A stretch of DNA of 64,000 nucleotides from Salinisphaera hydrothermalis (lineage in GTDB: Bacteria; Pseudomonadota; Gammaproteobacteria; Nevskiales; Salinisphaeraceae). Both the position numbers and the translations under genes were made by a program. The stretch lies in the NCBI RefSeq assembly GCF_040361195.1, contig NZ_APNE01000015.1, one strand, 5' to 3'. Shown here piece after piece: positions 42,054-50,246 of this stretch. The notes below the pieces were generated by a model. It did not search any database. It had not been told where the DNA came from and worked only from the letters and a program-made list of their open reading frames with translations. Each line of letters starts with the position of its first letter. Within the stretch, counting starts at the first letter, position 1.

Positions 42054-43253
42054 ATGTTCGAATCGATTGAGCGAGTTCCCGGCGACGCCATTCTCGGCCT
42101 GATCCAGCAGTTCAAGGACGACCCCAACCCCAACAAGGTGGATCTGGGCGTGGGCGTCTATCGCGACGAGCACGGCAATACGCCGATTCTGCGCGCGGTG
42201 AAGGACGCCGAGAAAAAACTCATCGATACCGAGCAGACCAAGGCGTACATCGGCTCGCACGGTGACCCGCAGTACGGCGAGTATATTCTTCAGACCGTAC
42301 TCGGCGCCGACAGCAAGGTGCTGGCCGCCAACCGCGCGAGCGCGACCCAGTCGCCCGGCGGCACCGGCGCGCTGCGCCTGGCGGCGGATTTTCTGGTCTC
42401 GCAGCTGCCCGGCAAGGCGATCTGGCTGCCGAACCCGACCTGGCCGAACCATCTCGGCGTGTTCGAGGCCGCGCGGCTCGAGATCAAGCGCTATCCCTAC
42501 GTCGACGACAACGACCAGTTCGACTTCGACGCCATGCTCAAGAAGCTGAAGTCGATCCCCAAGGGCGACATCGTGCTGTTGCATGCCTGCTGCCATAACC
42601 CGACCGGTTTCGATCCGAGTCAGGATCAATGGCACCAGATTCTCGAGGTGGTACAGAACCGCGAGCTATTGCCGCTGGTCGACTTCGCCTATCAGGGCTT
42701 CGGCGACGGGCTGGACGAAGACGCCTACGGCGTGCGCCTGCTGGCCGACAATCTCGACGAGATGGTCATCACCCAGTCCTGCTCCAAGAACTTCGGCATC
42801 TACCGCGAGCGCACGGGTTGCTTCATCGCGATCGCCAAGGACGAGGAGGACATGCAGGACGTCCGCTCGCAGCTGGCGACCACCGCGCGCGAGAACTACT
42901 CCAACCCGCCGGCCCATGGCAGCGCCATCGTGGCCACGATCATGGGTTCGGCCGAGCTGACCGCCGCCTGGCATCGGGAGCTCGACGAGATGCGCGACCG
43001 CATCAACGATGTGCGCCAGAAACTCGTCGACGGCCTCAAGCCTCATGGCCTGGCCGACAAGTTCGCGTTCATCACCGACCAGCGGGGCATGTTCTCGTAC
43101 ACCGGCCTGACCGAAGATCAGGTCAACAAGCTGCGCGACGAGTACAGCATCTACATGGTCGCCTCGGGACGTGCCAACGTGGCGGGCCTGAACGACGACA
43201 ACATCGAATACGTCTGCAAGGCGATCGCCGACGTCGTCGGCTCCGGCAAGTAA
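42054..43253 (+). CDS. Aromatic/aspartate aminotransferase (TyrB/AspC family)
   Basis: 399 residues, PLP-dependent class-I aminotransferase of the aspartate/aromatic group (subgroup Ia-beta). Family marks: KVDLGVGVYRDEHGNTPIL, SPGGTGALRLAADFL, HACCHNPTGFDPS, FAYQGFGDGLDEDA and the Schiff-base Lys in QSCSKNFGIYRERTG. It transaminates aromatic amino acids and aspartate with 2-oxoglutarate. AAGGA lies upstream of the ATG. Its promoter must lie within or next to repeat copy D, whose right end is 54 nt before the start. Confidence 0.93.
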   Translation: MFESIERVPGDAILGLIQQFKDDPNPNKVDLGVGVYRDEHGNTPILRAVKDAEKKLIDTEQTKAYIGSHGDPQYGEYILQTVLGADSKVLAANRASATQSPGGTGALRLAADFLVSQLPGKAIWLPNPTWPNHLGVFEAARLEIKRYPYVDDNDQFDFDAMLKKLKSIPKGDIVLLHACCHNPTGFDPSQDQWHQILEVVQNRELLPLVDFAYQGFGDGLDEDAYGVRLLADNLDEMVITQSCSKNFGIYRERTGCFIAIAKDEEDMQDVRSQLATTARENYSNPPAHGSAIVATIMGSAELTAAWHRELDEMRDRINDVRQKLVDGLKPHGLADKFAFITDQRGMFSYTGLTEDQVNKLRDEYSIYMVASGRANVAGLNDDNIEYVCKAIADVVGSGK

Positions 43254-43261
43254 AACCGATC

Positions 43262-43289
43262 GCCGGCCGCGCCACGAGGCGTGGCCGGC
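43262..43289. terminator. GC-rich hairpin between convergent aminotransferase and uraA
   Basis: A 12-bp stem with one G-U pair and an ACGA loop (GCCGGCCGCGCC against GGCGTGGCCGGC) in the 54-nt gap between two convergent stops. No T tract on either side. Confidence 0.5.
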
Positions 43290-43307
43290 ATGCCGGCGCC
43301 GCCGCGC

Positions 43308-44597
43308 TCAGTTGTCGGCGGCTTCGGCAGCGGCCCGATCCTTTGCAGTGCGCGACTGCGGCAGGATCAGATTGAGCAGCACGCCCAGCACGCCCGCCAG
43401 GGCGATTCCTTCCAGCGAGAAACGGCCGAACGAGAAATGCAGCCCACCGATACCGCAGATCAGAATCAGCCCGACGACGGCCATGTTGCGGGACTCGGTC
43501 AGGTCTTCGCCCGACTGCACCAGGCTGTTCATGCCCACCACCACGATGGCGCCGAACAGCAGCACGATGATGCCGCCCATCACGGGCGTGGGGATGGTGG
43601 ACAGGAAGGCGCCTAGCTTACCTACGAACGAGAACACGATCGCGAAGCCGGCGGCCCAGGTCATCAGCGCCGGATTGGTCGCACCGGTCAGCGTGACCGC
43701 ACCGGTGACTTCCGAGTAGGTCGTGTTCGGCGGCCCGCCGAAGCTCGCTGCCAGCGACGTGGCCAGCCCGTCGCCCAGCATCGTGCGATGGATGCCGGGA
43801 TCGACCAGATAATCCCGCCCGGTCACCGACCGAATGGCGATGATGTCGCCGAAATGCTCGATCGCCGGCGCGATCGCCACCGGCAGCATGAACAGCACGG
43901 CCTGCCAGTTGAACGCCGGCGCCACGAAATCCGGCATCGCCAGCCAGGGCGCTTCGATAATCGGCGTGAAATCCACCAGCCCCAGACAAATGGCGGTCAG
44001 GTAACCGGTCGCCACCCCGATGATGATCGGCAGCAGCGCGACGAAACCGCGCCCCAGCAGCGACGCCGTCAGTGTGGCGACCAGCGCGGCCCCGGCCACG
44101 ATCATCGCCGGCTCGCGGGCCACCAGCGTCTGATCGCCCGTACCGTTGTGCCCGGTGGCGAGATTCACCGCGACCGGCGCCAGCACCAGGCCGATCACCA
44201 TGATCACCGGTCCGGTCACGATCGGCGGCAGGATACGCGTGATAAAGCCCACACCGCGCCAGGCGATCAGCGCCGACAGCACCAGATACACACAGCCCGC
44301 GGCCATCAACCCGCCGAGCGTGGCCGGAATGCCCCAAGCCTGAACGCCGTAGATGATGGGCGCGATAAAGGCGAACGACGACGCCAGAAATACCGGCACG
44401 CGGCCCTTGGTCACGATCTGGAAAACCACCGTGCCCAACCCGGCGGTGAACAACGCCACGTTCGGATCGAGCCCAGTCAGCAGCGGCACCAGCACCAGCG
44501 AACCAAAGGCCACGCAGAGCATCTGCGCGCCGACCAGCCCGTCACGCAGGCGAAACGAATAATCCTGGGCCCGAGCCGCGTGGGCAGGCTGCGTCAT
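43308..44597 (-). CDS. uraA: Uracil/xanthine permease (NCS2 family, UraA-like)
   Basis: 429 residues with about 14 hydrophobic helices. NCS2 marks: QMLCVAFGSLVLVPLLTGLDPNVALFTAGLGT (in two helices), PVFLASSFAFIAPI, VAIAPAIEHFGDI with the substrate-binding Glu, and FGGPPNTTYSEVTGAVTLTG. It is a proton/uracil symporter in UraA. The ATG at 44597 (MTQPAHA) follows upp by 25 nt in the same direction, the usual upp-uraA salvage operon. Confidence 0.93.
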   Translation of the reverse strand: MTQPAHAARAQDYSFRLRDGLVGAQMLCVAFGSLVLVPLLTGLDPNVALFTAGLGTVVFQIVTKGRVPVFLASSFAFIAPIIYGVQAWGIPATLGGLMAAGCVYLVLSALIAWRGVGFITRILPPIVTGPVIMVIGLVLAPVAVNLATGHNGTGDQTLVAREPAMIVAGAALVATLTASLLGRGFVALLPIIIGVATGYLTAICLGLVDFTPIIEAPWLAMPDFVAPAFNWQAVLFMLPVAIAPAIEHFGDIIAIRSVTGRDYLVDPGIHRTMLGDGLATSLAASFGGPPNTTYSEVTGAVTLTGATNPALMTWAAGFAIVFSFVGKLGAFLSTIPTPVMGGIIVLLFGAIVVVGMNSLVQSGEDLTESRNMAVVGLILICGIGGLHFSFGRFSLEGIALAGVLGVLLNLILPQSRTAKDRAAAEAADN

Positions 44598-44622
44598 GGC
44601 GTTCTCTTCTCGTTGTGCGGAG

Positions 44623-45255
44623 TTACTTGGTGCCGTACATGCGATCACCGGCATCGCCCAGCCCCGGGCGGATATAGCCGTGATCGTCGAGCCGCTCGTC
44701 GATGGCGGCGGTATAGATCGGCACGTCCGGATGCTCGGCGCGCAGTGCCGCCACGCCCTCGGGAGCGGCCAGCAGGCACAGGAACTTGATGTTCGTGGCG
44801 CCGAGCTTTTTCAGATGGCTGATGGCCGCGCCGGCCGAGTTGCCGGTCGCCAGCATCGGGTCCACCACGATCACGCGGCGACCGGCGATATCGTCCGGCA
44901 TCTTGCAGTAGTATTCGACCGCTTCCAGGGTTTCGGGATCGCGGAACATACCAATATGCCCGACCCGCGCCGAGGGCAGCAGCTCGACCATGCCTTCCAG
45001 CAGACCGTTGCCCGCGCGCAGGATCGACACGAAACACAGTTTCTTGCCGGCCAGAACCGGCGCGTCCATTTCTTCAAGCGGGGTCTCGATGCGCTCGGTG
45101 GTCAGCTCGAGATCGCGGGTAATCTCGTAAGTCAGCAGATGCGCGATCTCGCGCAGCAGCGACCGGAATTTCTGGGTCGAGGCGGTCGCACGCCGCATCA
45201 GCGTGAGCTTGTGCTTGATCAGCGGGTGATCGACGACGGTGACATACTCGTCCAT
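44623..45255 (-). CDS. upp: Uracil phosphoribosyltransferase
   Basis: 210 residues, the usual length. It converts uracil plus PRPP to UMP. The PRPP loop is VIVVDPMLATGNSA, the substrate region FVSILRAGNGLLEGM, and the C-terminal uracil-binding stretch GYIRPGLGDAGDRMYGTK is complete. The ATG at 45255 has GGGAG 5 nt upstream. It leads the upp-uraA operon, and the cytosine deaminase at 35.6 kb would supply its substrate. Confidence 0.96.
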   Translation of the reverse strand: MDEYVTVVDHPLIKHKLTLMRRATASTQKFRSLLREIAHLLTYEITRDLELTTERIETPLEEMDAPVLAGKKLCFVSILRAGNGLLEGMVELLPSARVGHIGMFRDPETLEAVEYYCKMPDDIAGRRVIVVDPMLATGNSAGAAISHLKKLGATNIKFLCLLAAPEGVAALRAEHPDVPIYTAAIDERLDDHGYIRPGLGDAGDRMYGTK

Positions 45256-45305
45256 GGTGCTCCCTGGCAAAAGCGGTTGGAATGGCGGCAGCTGCGCAAT
45301 CGCGG

Positions 45306-45332
45306 CCTAATGCTACTACGAGCGCCTAATGC
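45306..45332. promoter_or_regulatory. Direct repeat upstream of upp
   Basis: CCTAATGC occurs at 45306-45313 and 45325-45332 (GCATTAGG on the coding strand), 19 nt apart start to start, about 50-75 nt before the upp ATG. Such spaced direct repeats can be regulator sites. I could not place a convincing promoter around them. Confidence 0.3.
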
Positions 45333-45452
45333 ACCCCAGCCCGGCGCCTGCCCGGCCGGCGTCCGGGGCGGGCCGCGGGGACTATTCTCCGGCCGGCAGA
45401 CGGTGAAGCCCTGCATCGGCGCAGGCGGCCCGCGGCCGCCCTCGATATCACG

Positions 45453-46388
45453 TCAAGAGCCGGTGTCATTTGCCCGCTGGAAGGCCTTGGCCTCGGTTCG
45501 CAGCCAATCGCAGAACCGGGCGGCCAACGCCGGCGGCGCCCCAACCGCCGGTTGCACCAGCCAGTAATCGAACGGCGATGGCATCCGGTAGCGATCACCA
45601 AACGGGGCGACCAGTACACCGCTGGACAAGCGATCGGCCACCACGGCGCGGGTCGTCAGCGCCACGCCGCGACCGGCGATCGCTTGATCGAGAGCGAGGC
45701 TGAACAGCGAATAGCGCTGCTGCACGGGCGCGGCCACCTCCCCGGCCCCGGAGAAATCCAGCCACTCCCGCCAGCCGGGAAAGGCCACGCCGGTTTTCCC
45801 GGGCCTCCAGGACACGTGCAACAGGGTATACCCAGCCAGATCGGCGGGCCGCCGCAGCGGCGGCCCGGTTTCGAGCAGCGCCGGTGCGCATACCGGAAAC
45901 AGCGTGTCGTCGAACAGGCGCTCGGCGGTCACGCCGGCCGCCGGTTTCGGCCCGAAGCGGATCGCCAGCCGACTGCGCCCAGCCTGCCAGACGGGTTCGA
46001 TCGCCGTCTGGCTGGCTTCGATCGCCACTTCGGCGTCGCCGCCATTGAAAGCCGCCATTCGCGGCATCAGCCAGTGCTGCACGAACGACGGGGGCGCACT
46101 TACCGACAGCGTTTCGCGGTCACCTTCGCGCGCCTGGGCCATGGCCGCGCCCAGCCCGGCAAGATGCGCCTCCACCCGCTCGGCGAGGCGACGGCCGACC
46201 GTATTCAGCCGCACGCCATGGGCACCGCGCTCGAACAGAGCACATCCCAGTTCGGCCTCCAGCCGTTTAACCTGCCGGCTGACCGCGCCAGGCGTGACGG
46301 TCAACTGCTCGGCGGCGTGCTTGAAGCTTTCATGGCGTGCTGCAACCGCGAACGCGCGCAAGGCGTTCAATGGCAAGCGCTCGATCAT
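45453..46388 (-). CDS. LysR-family regulator (GcvA-like)
   Basis: 311 residues. The helix-turn-helix is at about 5-60 (PLNALRAFAVAARHESFKHAAEQLTVTPGAV, here in two helices). The effector domain has the GcvA/AmpR-group style (SVSAPPSFVQHWLMPRM, SRLAIRFG, APALLETG). The start at 46388 (MIERLPLNAL) is the family's normal start. It is divergent from an EamA transporter, and a perfect GTGAG-N11-CTCAC site in the gap is a good candidate for its binding box. Confidence 0.9.
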   Translation of the reverse strand: MIERLPLNALRAFAVAARHESFKHAAEQLTVTPGAVSRQVKRLEAELGCALFERGAHGVRLNTVGRRLAERVEAHLAGLGAAMAQAREGDRETLSVSAPPSFVQHWLMPRMAAFNGGDAEVAIEASQTAIEPVWQAGRSRLAIRFGPKPAAGVTAERLFDDTLFPVCAPALLETGPPLRRPADLAGYTLLHVSWRPGKTGVAFPGWREWLDFSGAGEVAAPVQQRYSLFSLALDQAIAGRGVALTTRAVVADRLSSGVLVAPFGDRYRMPSPFDYWLVQPAVGAPPALAARFCDWLRTEAKAFQRANDTGS

Positions 46389-46391
46389 GAC

Positions 46392-46412
46392 GTGAGTTTT
46401 TCTAAGTCTCAC
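46392..46412. promoter_or_regulatory. LysR-type operator (GTGAG-N11-CTCAC)
   Basis: A perfect 5-bp inverted repeat with the 11-nt spacing typical of LysR-type boxes, only 4 nt upstream of the lysR ATG and about 70 nt upstream of the divergent EamA gene. It fits autorepression and control of the transporter. Confidence 0.65.
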
Positions 46413-46483
46413 GCACCATATTAATCGCTTGCCGGTCATGCCGCCCGGTGCTTCACTGGCCTGCGATTTCAATGGAGTCCGTC

Positions 46484-47440
46484 ATGAGCCACCGCACCGA
46501 GCGCCCCGCGACCGCGGCGAAGACTCCGCAGGCGATCCGGCAACCGCTGGATGCCCGGGCCGCCGGGCTCATGCTGGGTTTCTGCCTGGTCATTGGCCTA
46601 CAGCAGGTGGCCATCAAGTCGGTCGCCGATGCGGTGAGCCCGCTGGCCCAGATCGGGATTCGATCGCTGGTGGCCGTGCTCCTGATCGCCGCGATCGCGC
46701 GCTGGCGCGGCATCGCGCTCTGGGTGCCGGAACAATTCGGCCCCGGCGTTATCGTGGGCATCGGCTATACGCTGGAATTCGCGTTCGTGGCGCTCGGCCT
46801 GAACTACACCTATGCCGCGCATATGTCGGTGTTTCTCTATACCGCACCGGTGTTCGCCGCGGTCGGCCTGCATCTGTTCGTGCCCGGCGAACAGCTCGCG
46901 CTCCGTCACTGGGCGGGCGTGGCGCTGGCCTTCGCCGGGCTCGTGATCGCGCTCGCGCCGAGCGCGCATGTGTCCAGCCAGGTGTTGCTCGGCGATGCGC
47001 TGGGCGTCGCCGCCGGCGCGTCCTGGGCGGGCACCACGCTGGCCTTGAGGACCAGTTCGCTGTCGGAGGCACCGCCGCTGCGCACCATCGCCTATCAGCT
47101 GGTGGTCGCCAGCGTCTTGTTGCTGCCCACCGCCGCCGTACTCGGCGATCTCGGCTCGATTCACATGACGGCGCTGGCCTGGGCCAGCCTGTCGTTCCAG
47201 TCGGTCGTGGTCTCGGTCGCCGCGTTGCTGGTGTGGTTCTGGCTGCTGCGACGTTATCTCGCCTCGCGCCTTGGCGTATTCGCTTTTCTATCGCCGATCT
47301 TTGGCGTGGGGTTCGGCGTGGTATTGATGGGTGACCCAATCTCGATCAACTTCGCGCTCGGCGGGCTCGCCATCCTGGCCGGTTTGCTGCTGGTCAATTC
47401 ACGCGGCCGCCGCCGCGAGCACAACACAGGCTCGAAATGA
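46484..47440 (+). CDS. EamA/DMT-family transporter
   Basis: 318 residues with ten hydrophobic helices in two EamA repeats (about 35-165 and 175-305). AHMSVFLYTAPVFAAVGLHLF is the typical end of the first repeat and SRLGVFAFLSPIFGVGFGVVLMGDP of the second. DMT exporters of this type move metabolites or amino acids out of the cell; the substrate here is unknown. The ATG at 46484 has GGAG 6 nt upstream, better than ATGs at 46448 and 46472. It overlaps the next gene by 4 nt. Confidence 0.9.
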   Translation: MSHRTERPATAAKTPQAIRQPLDARAAGLMLGFCLVIGLQQVAIKSVADAVSPLAQIGIRSLVAVLLIAAIARWRGIALWVPEQFGPGVIVGIGYTLEFAFVALGLNYTYAAHMSVFLYTAPVFAAVGLHLFVPGEQLALRHWAGVALAFAGLVIALAPSAHVSSQVLLGDALGVAAGASWAGTTLALRTSSLSEAPPLRTIAYQLVVASVLLLPTAAVLGDLGSIHMTALAWASLSFQSVVVSVAALLVWFWLLRRYLASRLGVFAFLSPIFGVGFGVVLMGDPISINFALGGLAILAGLLLVNSRGRRREHNTGSK

Positions 47441-47850
47441 CCGACGTTTTCGAAGGCAGCTGCTTCTGCAGCGCGGTGCACTATCGCATCGCCAGTACCG
47501 CCCAACAGTTCTACTACTGCGAATGCGCCCAGTGCCGGAAAATGACGGGCTCGATTGCCGCGACCAATCTACGCCTCGCGCCCGCGCCGATCGAGTGGCT
47601 TGCCGGCGCCGAGCACGTGCGCCTGTTCCGAGCGACCGACGGCCGCGACTTCACCCGCTGTTTCTGCACCGTCTGTGGCAGCGGTCTGCCGTATCTCAAT
47701 GTATCGGGCGATAGCCTCGTCGTGCCGGCCGGTTCGCTCGATACGCCACCACCGCTCAAGGTACAGCGGCGCATATTCACCGCGGAACGCCCCGGCTGGG
47801 CGGTGTTTGCCGCCACGCTGCCGGCCGATCCGGGATTTCCGCCGGATTAG
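47437..47850 (+). CDS. GFA-family (glutathione-dependent formaldehyde-activating enzyme-like) zinc protein
   Basis: 137 residues. The Cys pattern of the GFA/CENP-V fold is complete: GSCFCSAVHY, CECAQCRKMTGS and RCFCTVCGSGLPY, giving two zinc sites. Despite the name, few family members are proven to act on formaldehyde-glutathione adducts. Its ATG overlaps the EamA stop (ATGA), so the two are co-translated and controlled by the divergent LysR. Confidence 0.87.
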   Translation: MTDVFEGSCFCSAVHYRIASTAQQFYYCECAQCRKMTGSIAATNLRLAPAPIEWLAGAEHVRLFRATDGRDFTRCFCTVCGSGLPYLNVSGDSLVVPAGSLDTPPPLKVQRRIFTAERPGWAVFAATLPADPGFPPD

Positions 47851-47899
47851 CCTCGTTCACGCGTCCCGCATCGATCCAGGACCATTGCGAAATTCGCCA

Positions 47900-47934
47900 T
47901 TTGATATAAAAAATCAAAAGACCTATCATTTGAT
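47900..47934 (+). promoter_or_regulatory. Promoter and operator of the Xre-RES module
   Basis: TTGATA (47901-47906), a 17-nt spacer and TATCAT (47924-47929). An inverted repeat TTTGAT/ATCAAA (47900-47905 and 47913-47918) covers the -35 box, and a third half-site TTTGAT (47929-47934) follows the -10 box. The DNA is AT-rich in a GC-rich genome. This is the layout expected for an autoregulated antitoxin. Confidence 0.7.
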
Positions 47935-47957
47935 CGTCGCATAATCGGAGGCGCGTC

Positions 47958-48371
47958 ATGAGCGATGCCGTAGTCCGGCGATCGGATATCCACGACGCAG
48001 CCACGCGCAAGCGCGTGAGCGGCGGCGCGCTGCGAACCTGGTTCAATATCGCGGCGGCCTGGCAACTGCGCGACGTCGAGGCAGCGCGCCTGCTGGGCAC
48101 GCCGGAAAGCACCTATCGCCGCTGGAAGAAGAACCCGGATGTGACGCTCGATATCGGCCAGATCGAGCGTCTGTCGCTGCTGCTCGGCATCTACAAAGCG
48201 CTGCAGATGCTGCTGCCCCGCGCCGATGCCGCCGATGACTGGGTCCGCCGCCCGAACGACAATCCCCTGTTCGGCGGCCACACGCCACTGGAGCGCATGC
48301 TGGCCGGACTGACCGAAGACATCGCCATCGTTCGGCGTTATCTCGATGCCGAACGGGGCGGCTGGGCTTGA
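47958..48371 (+). CDS. Xre/MbcA/ParS-type antitoxin
   Basis: 137 residues. The N-terminal helical DNA-binding part (LRTWFNIAAAWQLRDVEAARLLGTPESTYRRWKKN, in pieces) is a helix-turn-helix of the Xre/MbcA kind. The C-terminal MbcA/ParS toxin-binding part includes QIERLSLLLGIYKALQML and NDNPLFGGHTPLERMLAG, the family signature. CGGAGG lies 7 nt before the ATG. It binds and blocks the RES toxin and probably represses its own promoter through the TTTGAT sites. Its stop overlaps the toxin start. Confidence 0.92.
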   Translation: MSDAVVRRSDIHDAATRKRVSGGALRTWFNIAAAWQLRDVEAARLLGTPESTYRRWKKNPDVTLDIGQIERLSLLLGIYKALQMLLPRADAADDWVRRPNDNPLFGGHTPLERMLAGLTEDIAIVRRYLDAERGGWA

Positions 48372-49063
48372 GCGATACGCCCCAAACTCAGGTCGACTGG
48401 CCCCGGGCGAGACGCATTGTGTCGTCGCGATTTCCGCCGCGCACCCTGTTCGAACGCGTCACCGACCCGGCCGATCTGGAGGCCGTATTCGAAGTCGAAT
48501 CGCTGACCAACGATCGGCTACGCGATGAAGTGGGCGATCTCGGGCGGGTACCGCCGGCCGAACGCATGGCCGGCGACGGCAGCACGCCGATCATGGCGGC
48601 ATTCACCCATGTGTCACCGGCCGGCTCACGCTTCTCCGACGGCACCTTCGGCGTCTTCTATGCCGCCGCCGACCGGACCACGGCCGTACGCGAAACGGTG
48701 TATCACCGCGAGCGCTTTCTCGTCGAAAGCCGGCAGCCGCCGATGATGCTCGAAATGCGCGAATACCGTGTGGCGATCAGCGGCGTGTTGACCGATCTGC
48801 GCGACCGGCCGGCGACCGACTCGTTGCTGAGCCCCGATTCATACCAGGCGTCACAACCCTTCGCCCGTCGGCAGCGGCAAAACGATGCACTCGGCATCGT
48901 CTACCCGAGCGTACGCAACCCCGGCGGCCAGTGCGTGGCCGCCTTTCGTACACTCCCGCTGTCGCCGGCCGTCCAGTGTGGCCACCTCGGCTATGTCTGG
49001 AACGGTCACGAGATCACCGAAGTCATCACGCTCGGCGAGAGCGGCATCACGCCGCGCGACTGA
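48368..49063 (+). CDS. RES-domain toxin (NAD+ phosphorylase/hydrolase family)
   Basis: 231 residues. The RES fold shows the first conserved Arg in RTLFERV, the GRFS-like SRFSDGTFGVFYAA with the conserved Tyr region, ETVYHRE with a conserved Glu, and YPSVRNPGGQCVAAF with the late Ser/Arg. RES toxins such as MbcT degrade NAD+ and stop growth. It starts with TTG at 48368, overlapping the antitoxin stop (TTGA), so it is translationally coupled and probably weakly initiated. Confidence 0.9.
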   Translation: MSDTPQTQVDWPRARRIVSSRFPPRTLFERVTDPADLEAVFEVESLTNDRLRDEVGDLGRVPPAERMAGDGSTPIMAAFTHVSPAGSRFSDGTFGVFYAAADRTTAVRETVYHRERFLVESRQPPMMLEMREYRVAISGVLTDLRDRPATDSLLSPDSYQASQPFARRQRQNDALGIVYPSVRNPGGQCVAAFRTLPLSPAVQCGHLGYVWNGHEITEVITLGESGITPRD

Positions 49064-49065
49064 CT

Positions 49066-50094
49066 TCAGCGTTCGACCGCCAGCACCAGCTTGCCGAAGT
49101 TCTCGCCCGTGAACAGCTTGAGCAACGTGTCCGGGAAAGTATCGAAACCTTCGACGATATCCTCACGATGCTTGAGCTCACCGGCGGACAGCCAGGCCGC
49201 CATCTCGCGCGCCGCCTCGGGATAGCGATCAGCGAAATCGAACACGATGAAGCCTTCCATGCGCGCCCGGTTGATCAGCAGCGACAGATAGTTCCTGGGC
49301 GCATAGCCGGTATCGCCGACGTTGCCGGTGACGTTGTACTGCGAGATCGCGCCGCAGATCGCCACGCGGGCATGCAGACGCAGATTGGCCAGCGCAGCGT
49401 CCAGGATTTCGCCGCCGACGTTGTCGAAGTACAGATCGATGCCGTCCGGGCATTCGCGCCTGACGGCGTCGTTGATCTCTTCGTTCTTGTAGTCGATCAC
49501 GCCGTCGAAACCGAGTTCGTCGACCACATAGCGGCATTTTTCCGGCCCGCCGGCAATGCCGATGACGCGCGAGGCGCCTTTCTTCTTCGCGATCTGGCCG
49601 ACCAGCGCGCCGACCGCGCCCGAGGCCGCCGACACCAGGACCACGTCGCCTTCGGCGAGCTGGCCCACATCGAGCGTGCCGAAGTAGGCCGTCATGCCCG
49701 GCATGCCCAGCGCGCCGAGATAAACCGGCAGATCGGCCAGCGACGTATCGACCTTGCGCAGCTCGTCGCCGGGGAATACGGCATGCGTCTGGACGCCCAG
49801 GTTGCCGGAGACCTTGTCGCCCGCGGCGAAGTCCGGGTGCTTGGAATCGATCACGGTGCCGGCCGCGCCGGCGCGCATGACCTCGCCAATGCCTACCGGC
49901 TTGATATAGGACTTGCCGGCGTTCATCCAGCCGCGCATGGCCGGATCGAGCGAGATGTAGTCGATGGCGACGCGGACTTCGCCGTCCTTGGCTTCAGCCA
50001 ACGGCTCGGTCACGAGATCGAAGTCGTCGCGCTCTGGCAGGCCCTTGGGGCGTCGGGCGAGGCGGAACTGGCGGTTATCGATGGTCTGACTCAT
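49066..50094 (-). CDS. Zinc-less MDR NADPH oxidoreductase (CurA/leukotriene-B4-dehydrogenase-like)
   Basis: 342 residues. The N-terminal GroES-like fold includes SLDPAMRGWMN, the family signature. The Rossmann domain has VVLVSAASGAVGALVGQIAKKKG with the NADPH-binding glycine turn, then YFDNVGGEILDAAL. No zinc-binding Cys set is present. Family members reduce activated double bonds of enones (E. coli CurA, plant and mammalian prostaglandin reductases). It is convergent with the RES toxin, 2 nt apart. The substrate is unknown. Confidence 0.92.
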   Translation of the reverse strand: MSQTIDNRQFRLARRPKGLPERDDFDLVTEPLAEAKDGEVRVAIDYISLDPAMRGWMNAGKSYIKPVGIGEVMRAGAAGTVIDSKHPDFAAGDKVSGNLGVQTHAVFPGDELRKVDTSLADLPVYLGALGMPGMTAYFGTLDVGQLAEGDVVLVSAASGAVGALVGQIAKKKGASRVIGIAGGPEKCRYVVDELGFDGVIDYKNEEINDAVRRECPDGIDLYFDNVGGEILDAALANLRLHARVAICGAISQYNVTGNVGDTGYAPRNYLSLLINRARMEGFIVFDFADRYPEAAREMAAWLSAGELKHREDIVEGFDTFPDTLLKLFTGENFGKLVLAVER

Positions 50095-50246
50095 GGCTAT
50101 CTCGCTGTATCTGATAACCCGACGTTAGGTCGCGTATGCAGTGCTGACAAGAGCGAGAACAAACGATCGACGGCAAAGCGCGTAATGACGGGATCGCTTA
50201 CTCGCTCGCCGATACGCCAACACCTGAGTCCAATTGATAATGCCGA

